A DNA stretch of 64,000 bases, taken from positions 6,572,001-6,636,000 of the forward strand of contig OZ004591.1 in the NCBI GenBank assembly GCA_963924555.1, written 5' to 3'. Every line of letters starts with the position of its first letter. Position 1 is the first letter of the stretch. The DNA is from Crambe crambe. Lineage: Eukaryota > Porifera > Demospongiae > Poecilosclerida > Crambeidae. The position numbers and the translations under genes were made by a program. This document shows, in pieces, positions 54,403 through 64,000 of this stretch. Below the pieces are notes generated by a model. That model was not told the origin of the DNA, made no database searches, and worked only from the letters and a program-made list of their open reading frames with translations.

Positions 54403-57400
54403 AATGGGAGAGCTTGTTATGGGAATATTCGACTTGCATTGGAGTTTTGTTATTTCAAAGTAATATATACTCTCAGAGACATGTATAGGATATGGCAACA
54501 TTTGCTGCATGGTATGATGCATGGTATAGGATATGGCAATATTGCTGCAAGGTATGAAATATTTCTTCCATATCAAATAGCATTTTTCACTCCTGCTCAG
54601 TGAGTTGTATTTTTTCTTTCTTTTCCATACTTTTGGGTATGTATCGGTGAATTCATCTCACAATGATGCCATGTTTATCCTTCAAACTAATTGTAGTCAA
54701 ATGGTTTAGAACAATGGCCAGAGTGAAATATGATAAGCATCATAGCACTATGGGATGAAAATATTTGAATTCCAACATTTGTGGTTTTTTCACGTATCCC
54801 ACCAATTATCATCCAATATGGCAATACTATATCAGTACTAAAGTTATATTTTAATGATCTGACACATTCCAAACATTTGGATGTTTCTTTGTAGTAATGT
54901 TGGAGTTGTTGTATTGGTGGGTTAATCTCGTTCACTTTAAAGGGTGAGATTTTTTCCCCTTCCAATTTGATGAGAAACTCCTCCTCCACCTTGGCATAGT
55001 ATGTCCCGCGCTGTATGGAGGGAGTGAAAGGGCCTTTGTGCGGTCTGGATGGATCCAGCGTTCCTTGAATGCCACCAAACTCGATTAAACCGCCTCATCA
55101 CTGGATTATTTCATCCGATCTTCGATTGATCTCATTGAAATGTGTAATCAAAGCACCAGACCCTGTGGCTAGCTCGGCCTGCATGCTTTGGCCTAGTCCT
55201 GCAAAATGTAAGGTTGTGGGCATGTAAAAATACACTAAGTAGTATTAATCTGTTGACAGGGAGACCAACCATTAAGTCTTTATTATCCTCTGTAGCGTTA
55301 TCAAATCTGCAATGCATATCAAGTTCAGTATTGGATCTCAGTTACGCTATCCTTGTGATGATGGAAAATGAGTTTAATTACAGTGGTTTTCCTCTTATTA
55401 TTACAAGTACATATGGATATAGGCATGGGGATCCAGCAAGCCTTAAATATGCTTGTGGTGTAAGAACATGCTTCATATTACACCCCAGGGCATCCATTTG
55501 AACGGTTGAAATGTTGAATAGAACCCACAGAGGTCAGTGGGCTGGTGTGCGGAATGCCACTGTTTAGATGAATACAATACCATAAGCTGAGGCTTGGTCT
55601 ACAACCCAATTCTAGTGGGTGGCTCTCAGCTGATACACACCACTAACTCTGTATGCTCATGCAAGAGTGAATTAACTCATATCTCATTGTAAAACAGACA
55701 AAAAGCAAAAAAGGTGTAGAAGTCTCCACGATGGAGACATCGTGTGCGCAGCTGTGTACACTTGAGCACACAAGAAATAGATTCATAGCTGTGGATCCAA
55801 TGGTCGGAATGTACTTGTGGTGTTCGGGTAGCCTCTGGAGATGTCTGAATCCTTTTGTCCACTTCATCTCTGGGAAGAACACAGTCTGAGCTGATAGGAA
55901 GGGCCGGGGCTTTGCTCCCATAGGATCCATTGTGTGGGGAGATAGTGTTTTGGACAACGACAGAGAGGCGGAGGGTAGAAGGGTCCATTTGCTTTCAAGT
56001 CCATCAATATCAAGGGAAAAGTTCATATTGGTGTCTATTAAGGCCTGAGAAATTGGTCAGTGCTTGAAAAGGCCTGAATTGGTGCTCAGTAGTTAAATGG
56101 GAAGAGGTGAAATGGTTGAGGGTTTTTCTTTTAGCTGTTGTGCAAAGTGGATAGTTGTGATTGATAAGAGGGTAGGTTTGTCGACTATTGAGAGCAGGCT
56201 ATGAAATGTAAGCAGATCATCCTTTGGGCAAAGTTCCTACGTAAACTCTTTGAATGGCGTGGTCTAATTTAGCCATTCGGCCAACTTCATCTGCTGCCCT
56301 CCTTTTGACGAGTTGACCACACTATTATTCTTCTATTATTCTCTTCTTTTTTATCTAGTCATATTCTTTGCCTAAAAGCTACTGATATTTCTTTCCCTGA
56401 TAAAAGTTAGCAAGTTCTGAGAAAGTTTACTTTTTGCCTTTGTTTATACAGAGAGCTAGTCTGAAGTGGTAGGTAAGTCTACTCATGGTTGCGTGGTGAT
56501 TCCAACCATACCAGCACCTCCTCCCATGCTTTCATTTCTCAGAAATCCCTTTGTTTGTGGAAAACCCCGAATACATGTCAAATACATGTTTCATACATGT
56601 CATTGTTCTCTCTGGATGGAAGTAAAGTTGTGGTTAGATAAGAAGAAAGGATGCAATAGGATGCAGAAAAAGTAGAATTGAGGAATGATTAATCTGATGT
56701 GTGTAGTTACCTTGCCTTACTTCCTATAGGCTAGTGTGTATTTTGCGGAGTGTCTGTGAAACCCTCCATTTTGTGTGTCTGTAATTAGATACGAGGTCTG
56801 GACAATTGCAAAAAAACAAAAAAAAACACCTTATTTGCACTGGGAATTACATTTGTCTAAAAATTAGTGTCTATCAATGTGAAGGAGTGTGACACCAATA
56901 TAATCCCTGGATGGGCAATTGGTCATGCAATAATAATTGACTGCATTTATACGTGTCTGTATCAGTCTAGTGCTATTCCTGTTATGGGTATGTAATAATC
57001 AAGTAATAGTCTGCAAAAAACTAGTTAGAGCCTATACTTGTCTGTCTGGTTTCTTGCTGCTTGGTGTTGGTGGTATCTGGTTACCAATTAGGCCTCGTTA
57101 CTGTCCCCTGCTGGTCAAACATCAATTAATATCCCCATTATGTTGGATCGATTGTACTTATATCAACAGCTGACTATTCAGTTGTAGATTCGTTGAACAG
57201 AAAGGAGGTTACAAACTATACATCACAATCCTATCAGCTGTTTCAAAGGCTACTCTCTCAATGCACTTACAGAAGTATCACCATCTCTGTGGTTCCTCAC
57301 ACACAATGGTATTCAGGTATACATTTGAGGTATCTCTCTCTCTCTTTTTGAAATGATTTCAAATACCAGTGAGATTCTTTTGTGGACAGAGGTATCCCCA

Positions 57401-60400
57401 TTTCAAGAGATCTCCAACAATGAGTTTTTTGATAGTGCACAAACGAGTCAGAAGTTAACTTAGCTATGTGATGTGCAAAAACCCAAGCTATTTCATGTGA
57501 GTGAGGCGAAAATGAGTGCAGTGGAACCTTCTGTGTCCCATGCAAACATCTAATTAAGTATAAGTCCACTGCGACTTTTTTTCCCCCTGTGTTCCTCCTT
57601 GATATTGGGTAGGTTTGCGTCTTTTCCTGTGTTCCTCCTTGATATTGGGTAGGTTTGCGTCTTTTCCTGTGTTCCTCCTTGATATTGGGTAGGTTTGCGT
57701 CTTTTCCTGTGTTCCTCCTTGATATTGGGTAGGTTTGCGTCTTTTCCTGTGTTCCTCCTTGATATTGGGTAGGTTTGCGTCTTTTCCTGTGTTCCTCCTT
57801 GATATTGGGTAGGTTTGCGTCTTTTCCTGTGTTCCTCCTTGATATTGGGTAGATTTGCGTCTTTTCCTGTGTTCCTCCTTGATATTGGGTAGGTTTACGT
57901 CTTTTCCTGTGTTCCTCCTTGATATTGGGTAGATTTGCGTCTTTTCCTGTGTTCCTCCTTGATATTGGGTAGGTTTACGTCTTTTCCTGTGTTCCTCCTT
58001 GATATTGGGTAGGTTTGCGTCTTTTCCTGTGTTCCTCCTTGATATTGGGTAGGTTTGCATCTTTATTTCTTCTACTTATCTTATTCTACTGGTATGCAGT
58101 TGCCCTTGGAAAAAAGAAAAAAAAACACCACTTGCTAAGTTGCACCAAAACAATGCAATTATATGGTGTACAATTGTTATCTTTCAGCATTATGCTGCAG
58201 GTTGTATGCTTATGTACACAGAGATCCAGCCTCAGATCTGTGTGTTTTGAATAAGCATGCTGCTCTGAAGTGCCAGTCAGAGCCTCAACATCATGTCTCA
58301 AGCACTTACAAAAAGCAGAAGGGCTGGTCACTCAAGAGCTTAAAGGATGGACTCTCAAGGGCTTAGAAAAGCAGAAGGCTGGTCACTCAAGGGCTTAGAA
58401 AAGCTGAAGGATGGACTCTCAAGGACTTGGAACATACTCTGCATTCCTCTGAGGGCATGAATTTTGTTGTGTCTCCCCGTTAGGAGTCTGTTTGAGGTCG
58501 TGTAACTTTTGTAGTGAGGGTATGTAATCTGTGGCCTGTGTTGAGGTTCTAGTGGCTCTTGGACACGCCCAGAGACTTGTGAAGTAATTGACACCCAGAC
58601 AACCAAGTTCTCTCACCTGTACATAGCTACCAAATATTGTCTGCCTACTTTTAAAAAAAAGAAAAAGGAAGACTTCTATACTTTTTTTTTTTTTTTGTCA
58701 AACCTTGTACTGGTTGTCTGGTAGTGTTAATCAGAGCATACTGGTCAGGTTTCTACCTCTTCCGCCCCCTCAATCTCTCTGCTCAGTGGTGAAGAATATT
58801 GGCTTAACAGCTGGTGTGGGTTTATCTTCTGGTGTTATATAAGACCCCAAAATTTACTCCCGATAAATTTTACTATAAAAATACTTAACTGTTGTTTTTT
58901 CCTGAATTTCTTCAGTTAAGTCAATACCACTTAGTATTGTGGATGATATGGTTAGCCAAGCAGAGAATTTTTAATGCTTCTTTCGTCCTAATTACATTGC
59001 GACATAAGCTGGTTGGTCATGCTAGTCATTTCATCGATCCAATTGAGGTTTAGCCTGAGGTGATAAAACTTGCTGCTATGATAATGGTGGTGGTGTTAGA
59101 TTTATTTAGTGGTTCTTCCTCTAAAAATTGCTAACATGTACAGCAGGTGTGTGATAAGCCCACATGGTGTAGTATTAATCTAACATGAACTGGAAGTAAA
59201 TAAGTTCTGGAAATTGGATTTCTGAAGAGATTTTAATCGTGTTTCCATGTATTACTGCTGAAAGTTATTTTTTCCCTTAGCCTGAAATTCTTGATTTAGT
59301 AGTGAATGATGAGTGGGTTTATACGGTACTGGTTTCATTCCAGGATTCGATCATCTTAATTGTCTGATTACAGTGGCTTGGTTAGCAGAATACTTTGAGC
59401 ATGTGCACGTGCAGTTGTACTCGACCTGCTCCGTTATTTGATTTATCAATGAGAACACTTTTTTTTTTCCTAGCTGGCTTTGAGTCAACTTGATATGGAA
59501 CATCAAGTTTGTATCCATTTATCATCCTTGGCTCCAAAACGTGTCAGAATGTAGTTGTGACATTTGAACTTATACTTTCAAAACTGTGTATAGAGTTTGT
59601 GGCTCTAGGTGTGGTTTAAATGACCTCTGGGAGTCACTAAAAATCTTTTCTTTTTTTTTCTAGCTGATCTTCCTATGTAAACTTCATGTTTGACCTTCCT
59701 CCTCCAATTAAATAACTCATTCCATTCCACCTCCCCTTTATGCTAATTCTTCCTCCCTGCCTCCATGCAGGCCCCACAATGCTTGCAGCAGCCTGACTTG
59801 GACTCTGCCCTGGAAGTAGCCCTCTCCTCACCACTGGAAGACATCAAGTCAAATGCCTCTCTCACCAGCGAACACATCAAGACGCTCAAGGAGCTGGGAG
59901 GCCTCATCCATCAGGGGAGGGACCTGTACGAGGAGATAAAAAGTGTAAGAATCTTACTTTGTTTGATTGAAATTGTAGAAGGGGATATCCCTACTGTATA
60001 TGAAGCTAATTACAGTACCAATTTGTAGTTATCGTATGTATGTATGTATGTATATATGTATGTATGTATGTATATATGTATGTATGTATGTATGTTATGG
60101 GATAGTGTTTTTTGTGACTTTAATAAAATTCTTAATATGGAGAACACATTTGAGAGACCTCTATGTTGTTATTGGATTGCGTGGTGTTTCTTACCTGGAA
60201 TTCAGTCCCTCGTGAGTGTACTTAGCATCACTTTAATGTGGTGTACTTGAAGCTCCACTGGCTCGATTATGTCACGTCATCACTCTGATTAGCTAAGTGA
60301 CTTGCTTTAGTGAAACACTGCATGTATCACTTGAAAGTGAGTCAAAACATGACAGTTCAAATTACTTGTGGCTTTACTGCTGCTCAATTTTTAAGTCAAA

Positions 60401-60879
60401 GGTGTAAGTTGATAGTCAACATGTCATAGCGAATGACATAGAAAGTTTGTCATTCCTGAGCTGAACCCCATGGAGTTGCGATGCTTGGCTTAACTCTTCT
60501 TCCTGTATTAAATCATTGAACATATGTACTAATCACTGTTCTACTCTATATTTAGTACTAGTTCTATTTATAGGAATGATCATTTTTTTCGTTGTATTTT
60601 TTTTGCACTGAGTGAAAAATGCAGACAGCATGCATACCAAAGGCATATTCGGACGATGGGTGGGCTAAAATTTGTGTTTGGCTGAGCTGAATTGGGTTCT
60701 TTCTTGTACACCCCTCATCCCAAAAGTAGGGCAGCTGCTTGCCAAGTAGCCTACAGTCGTTCTGCTACTTCTCCTACACACCACTTGGCTATTATGGTTG
60801 TTGTGCACTATTATGAGGTGTGTTCTAGGTACATGTCGTTAACCACTCTCTCCTCAGATAGGGCTTGGAGAAATAAGGG

Positions 60880-60935
<56 letters not shown>

Positions 60936-63900
60936 TGGTTGATTAGACAGGTACTGTGCTATTAATAATAAACTTTCCTGAAGTTTATTTGCTAACCAAG
61001 GTGAACCCTCTTCCTTTAGGATCTTCCTGGGTTCCTAGGGTTTCAGCTCTTATTTCACTCCCCTATGCTCTGGCAGGCAGGTGCTGTGAGGGATATGATA
61101 TGCCCACCAGCAGTTGCTACAGGTGTGCAGGACTGTGTGTGTGGGCAATGGATGAAAGGTCAGAGTGTGTGCAAGGGGATCTTCTATCTGTTGAGTCTTA
61201 TAAGGGGCCAGATATGATATTTGGTTGTGAAGAAAGGTTAAAGGTCAAAGGGAAGTTATGACATCAGGAGACCAGGTAGAACTTCAAAGCTTGGTGTTTT
61301 CCACCTTTATCTCTTTCCTGTGTTTGATTCTTATCTCTCACTTGCTCGTAGGATATGAATTTTTCTATCCTGTGTAGGATGCGAATTTTCCTATTCTGTG
61401 TAGGATATGAATTTTTCCTATCCTGTGTGTGATGTAGAATTGGAAGCACAAGATAAAGATCACCGAGATAATTATTCTTTTTCCTTGCTTACCATCCGTG
61501 TTGAAATATCTTACTAAATATGCCATCCTAACTTCCAAGCTTGGCATCCTGTCATGCCGTTATATATGCCCATCCTGTCTCAAGCCAGATCGAGTCAAAG
61601 GTTGGCTCCGCTGCAGTTAGTGAAGACTTACATGTGCATTCTCATCTCTGGTGCAACTTTCTCTCCGTATTCTCACACCCTATGGGATTCACCTGCTGAC
61701 ACGTCATGTCATGCATGCCTTGAAGTTATGGCTCCAGTTGTTTTGATGTGGCTAGAGGAAGCATGTCAGCCAGCTTGTTACTGAAAAATTGTCCCCTCCC
61801 TCCCCCCCCCCCCAAAGAAAACAACAACAACAACATTTGTATGGAAGGAAAATTTCCATGGTTAAAGATTTCATGCTTTTGAATTACAAATTTCCCTAAA
61901 CGATCTTTGTTTCAGATGCTATATATAACTTTGATCTTGTTGAAAAATAAAACCTGGATGCTAGTCATATTTTGTCTTTTGGGTGAGCCAGAGTCTGTAC
62001 GGAAGAGACTAAAACAGGAAACCAGCACTCCATTATGATTCCTGATACAAGGATGCCCCTTTAATCAAAGGAGTGTACCTTTAAAATTTATGATGAGGAT
62101 GCCCCTTTAATCAAAAGAGTCTGTGGGGGAGACTAAAACAGGAAACCAGCACTCCATTATGATTCCCGATACAAGGATGCCCCTTTAATCAAAGGAGTGT
62201 AAGGGAGCGACTAAAACAGGAAACCACCACTCCTTTAAAAATTTGGATGCTCCTTTAATCAAAAGAGTCTGTGGGGGAGACTAAAAACATGAAACCAGCA
62301 CAATTCCTGATACAAGGATACCTTAATCAAAATGCTGTCTGAAGCTCATTACATTATTTAACTTTAGTGTATAAAGTTTAAATTTGATGGAATTTAAATG
62401 GTAAGATGAAGCATTTTTGGGATGTACACAGCATCTAAATTAAGGCAGCTATAAGCCCTTTGTAGTCGCTGATAAGTGAGGGGGGATGGGGATGGTCATT
62501 TGAAGCCTGTATGTTGGCCCACAATGACCTGCTAGTGTTACCTTAAAGTGCTACATAACACTCCCTAGGGATGCTTAGTTGAGAGTCGTCACAAGTAAAA
62601 TAGCAGTCTCCTTGATAATGCAATCAGAACCATTCCCAGATATATCATACTATGTCTATATGAGCACAATATTAGTATATTGATGTCTGGTATTTGATGA
62701 CGTAGAGAGTTTTTTTATCAGCTGTGGGTAGGTACGTGACTGATAGAAGGAATAAGGGAGTAGGAGTCCTTTCTTTATGGCCAGTGGAATGTGAAGGATT
62801 CTACTCCAACTGTACTGTGTGTGCATCTAAAAGACTGTTGTTATGTTAGAGGAAAATGATGACGCTAAATATGTTCCATGCACATCTTGCAGTCTGAATA
62901 TCTCTTTCTTGTGGTTAAAAGGAATACTTTAAGTCCTTGATCTCATTGTCTGTTCTGTGTGAGGGTGCAACGATTTCTCAATCTTGTTGTGAATGATAAG
63001 TCGAGACTGTGGGGGGTTGGTTGGTTCATACAGTTGACTTGCAGACTGCTATTACATCACCCATAAACTCTGTCATTTGTACATAGCATACTCTGCTTAA
63101 TGCACGCATGGATGCATTCAGGTATGCAAGTTGTAGTGTGTGTGGTAGGGCTTTTCGTAATTGGACTTTTCCTTGTGTGATTCTCCACTGCAAGGACCAC
63201 ATGCATACAGGAGCTGGTAGAAACAAACTCTTAGTAGGCATGCTTTCTCTTCTGATGGTCACGTAATAAACACTGTTTTTGGTGTCACTGTTAAAGGTTT
63301 GTACCACATAAACAGCTCCAGTATTTCTATCCTACACAGTTTAATGGGGTTCGTGACCCCTTAAGGTTTGGGATGGCTATCTGTGTGTGTGTTCAGTAAC
63401 AGTAACCAAGGAAGTGAGTGACCTTTACCCTTTTTGCGTTTATGGTGTGGAGGTAGGTGGCCAGCTGCCTATAGGTTGGAGATGGATGGTATGGGTGGTA
63501 TTTCCTCTCTGTTCCCCTTTCCAGCTGAAATCATTACTTGGAGAATGTATTTTCTCTCTCTCTCTGAGTCTCTTATGTGAAAGTTATGCATAAAATGTGA
63601 ACTCCATGAATATGAAAAGCAAACATGCAGGACTGGTCCTGATTTTGAGGGGAAGTATCCAATAATTATGAGGGCTGTCTTCATTCTACCCCTTTATGAT
63701 TGTGACTGCATTATACTGACTCCTCATAATTAATTATGAGGGCTGTCTTCATTCTACCCCTTTATGATAGTGACTGCATTATACTGACTCCTCATGATTA
63801 ATTGAGGGGCTGTCTTCATTCTACCCCTTTATGATAGTGACTGCATTATACTGACTCCTCATAACTAATCGTGGTATTATTTTCGGTATCGTTTTCCATA

Positions 63901-63973
63901 GAGCTTTCCCGATCAGAAGCAGCTGCTCCACAAGGCCAAGATGGAACTGAAGAGCTTGAGGAGTGTCCATCAA
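40122..63973 (+). CDS. IQGAP-like: IQGAP-type protein with RasGAP-related (GRD) domain, 3' end outside window
   Basis: Fifteen exons are visible: 40122-40254, 45997-46127, 46201-46249, 47031-47053, 47560-47730, 47986-48080, 48249-48414, 48579-48831, 49263-49318, 49377-49484, 49731-49886, 50748-50871, 50962-51065, 59771-59944, 63902-63973. They give 605 residues in one frame, ending at a donor (gtgagt). The GRD begins near residue 113 ([16 protein letters not shown]) and includes [41 protein letters not shown] and [14 protein letters not shown] (FLR at about 328-330), all in IQGAP order. IQGAP GRDs bind active Cdc42/Rac and do not act as GAPs for Ras; they organise actin and adhesion. Unlike animal IQGAPs, the protein starts only about 110 residues before the GRD, without calponin-homology, WW or IQ segments, as in Dictyostelium DGAP1/GAPA. 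Intron 13 is 8.7 kb, very long for this locus. Confidence 0.88.
43323..43580. repeat. Minisatellite, unit about 28 bp
   Basis: About nine units of catgacctataggactggtg plus gtggtgta, most regular from 43380 to 43560. Located in IQGAP intron 1. Confidence 0.9.
43880..43955. repeat. Tandem duplication
   Basis: Two copies of acggctgatggctgtgaggc followed by gcacacacaaatactta, about 37 bp each, with small differences. Confidence 0.85.
44106..44268. repeat. Perfect inverted repeat, 39-bp arms and 85-bp loop
   Basis: The left arm (44106-44144) starts ctacagtagtttgcagaaca and is exactly complementary to 44230-44268. Lack of any mismatch points to a recent origin or an active hairpin or MITE-like element. 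It lies directly next to the dispersed repeat at 44280-44385. Confidence 0.9.
44280..44385. repeat. Dispersed repeat, copy 2 (partner at 1690-1800)
   Basis: Shares gaatgagaaataggtagtg and gtatccacctattcccctt with the copy at 1690-1800 in the same orientation. Confidence 0.6.
45283..45349. repeat. Alternating purine-pyrimidine tract
   Basis: About 65 bp built from (tg)(ca) and tatacatgtatgcacatgtg units in strict purine/pyrimidine alternation, a sequence class able to adopt Z-DNA. Located in IQGAP intron 1. Confidence 0.8.
46755..46875. repeat. Duplicated GC-rich hairpin element
   Basis: Two tandem units of about 54 bp; each contains gcctcgtccccag and the complementary ctggggacgaggc, separated by acccctcccatgc or a variant. 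Each unit can fold into a strong stem. Located in IQGAP intron 3. Confidence 0.85.
47054..47559 (+). repeat. IQGAP-like: Polypyrimidine-filled IQGAP intron 4
   Basis: The intron is almost entirely C/T on the sense strand up to the ctccag acceptor. Intron 7 (48440-48578) shows a shorter version. Confidence 0.9.
52867..53510. repeat. Two adjoining minisatellites
   Basis: The first (52867-53080) repeats tcaatgcagaggtcattggg with tataatgtagttt. The second (53255-53500) repeats a 41-bp unit, gctgttcatgtgacttcaat then gcagcatattgcatggatgtt, about six times with truncated units at the end. Confidence 0.9.
54367..54400. repeat. Homopolymer run of 34 G
   Basis: Uninterrupted G run, able to form stacked G-quadruplexes. 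Confidence 0.95.
54680..56340 (-). pseudogene. Decayed coding sequence of unknown family nested in IQGAP intron 13
   Basis: Several minus-strand open stretches have protein-like composition, for example segments containing [47 protein letters not shown] and [20 protein letters not shown]. They lie in one direction within about 1.6 kb but are not in a single frame, so the region looks broken, or else it is a spliced gene I cannot resolve. I do not recognise the family; a host gene copy and a mobile or virus-like fossil are both possible. Confidence 0.4.
57585..58064. repeat. Minisatellite, 40-bp unit, 12 copies
   Basis: The unit is cttttcctgtgttcctcctt followed by gatattgggtaggtttgcgt; copies are nearly identical, with a few g-to-a changes. 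Because 40 is not a multiple of 3 and no frame of the minus strand contains a stop, the array is open through 160 codons with a 40-residue period. This is very probably non-coding. Confidence 0.95.
58320..58440. repeat. Short tandem repeats
   Basis: Units around ggctggtcactcaagggctt and aaggatggactctcaagg alternate, in IQGAP intron 13. Confidence 0.8.
62002..62335. repeat. Degenerate tandem array
   Basis: About four units around gactaaaacaggaaaccagc, actccattatgattcc and ggatgcccctttaatcaaa, spaced 65-130 bp. Confidence 0.85.
63663..63868. repeat. Tandem array, three units of about 68 bp
   Basis: Near-identical units of gagggctgtcttcattctac then cccttt...gactgcattatactgactcc end 34 bp before the exon 15 acceptor of the IQGAP gene. 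Confidence 0.92.
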
Positions 63974-64000
63974 GTGAGTCAACTATCATGGATGTACAGT

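Larger units (their letters stand above)
51066..59770 (+). other. IQGAP intron 13 (8.7 kb)
   Basis: By far the longest intron in the window. It holds tandem duplications (51225-51320 around attagggggctggg; 51640-51850 around cctctttccagccagactct), a TG microsatellite (52685-52725), two minisatellite regions, a run of 34 G (54367-54400), decayed minus-strand coding sequence (54680-56340) and a 12-unit minisatellite (57585-58064). Insertions explain much of the length. Confidence 0.6.
59945..63901 (+). other. IQGAP intron 14 (4 kb)
   Basis: No gene recognised. It contains an ATGT microsatellite (60034-60095), a GA microsatellite (60881-60933), repeats of tcctgtgtaggatatgaatt (about 61355-61430), and the two arrays listed at 62002-62335 and 63663-63868. 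Confidence 0.6.

Noticed and set aside
55643-56026. A single intact 127-residue gene on the minus strand
   Set aside because: Neighbouring protein-like stretches lie in other frames, so I treat the interval as part of a decayed or unresolved sequence rather than a gene.
60692-61261. Two plus-strand frames of 84 and 101 codons in IQGAP intron 14
   Set aside because: One runs through a GA microsatellite; neither shows a domain or splice fit.

Overview
The window is animal genomic DNA, most likely from a demosponge of the Amphimedon/haplosclerid type. The evidence is indirect: every gene is spliced with short GT-AG introns, genes are tightly packed, the DNA is AT-rich with many microsatellites and minisatellites, and metazoan-only families (caveolin, TNF ligand) lie beside old eukaryotic ones. 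The sponge assignment is inference; membership of Metazoa is well supported. No rRNA, tRNA or CRISPR was recognised.

Layout. Positions 1-4137 hold no recognisable gene, only repeats and a 193-bp inverted-repeat element. Then follow ten genes: (1) BAR-like coiled-coil protein with a tyrosine-motif tail, + strand, 4138-10028; (2) TNF-family ligand, - strand, 10641-12068; (3) AMPK gamma subunit, +, 13084-17063; (4-6) three tandem caveolins, +, 17861-18857, 20078-20822 and 21400-22355; (7) DHRS12-type short-chain dehydrogenase, +, 22716-24871; (8) a PARG-like protein with a large helix-repeat insert, -, 25319-31536; (9) ZRSR2/U2AF35-related splicing factor, +, 31765-36650; (10) MOSPD1/3-type MSP protein, -, 37606-39674. 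An eleventh gene, an IQGAP-type RasGAP-fold protein, + strand, begins at 40122 and runs past the window end (last exon seen ends at 63973). Exon chains given here were built by hand from splice signals, reading-frame phase and family similarity. For every gene wholly inside the window the joined exons sum to an intact frame.

Gene neighbours are arranged alternately. TNF/AMPK gamma, PARG-like/ZRSR2 (228 bp between start codons) and MOSPD/IQGAP (447 bp) are head-to-head. BAR/TNF, DHRS12/PARG-like and ZRSR2/MOSPD are tail-to-tail. This suggests three shared bidirectional promoters. There is no operon-like functional unit, but membrane-curvature or membrane-contact proteins (BAR-like, caveolins, MOSPD) are frequent.

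Most notable: the PARG-like protein has lost several motifs that bind ADP-ribose and carries, inside its macrodomain, about 530 residues with eight spaced amphipathic helices. One closely resembles a PKA regulatory-subunit (AKAP) docking helix. This may be an undescribed PKA-scaffold use of a dead PARG fold. Other items are an IQGAP that starts without calponin-homology or IQ motifs, a minisatellite that has copied a 5' splice site seven times, a second copy of the MOSPD terminal exon inside a ZRSR2 intron, and decayed coding sequence inside the 8.7-kb IQGAP intron.
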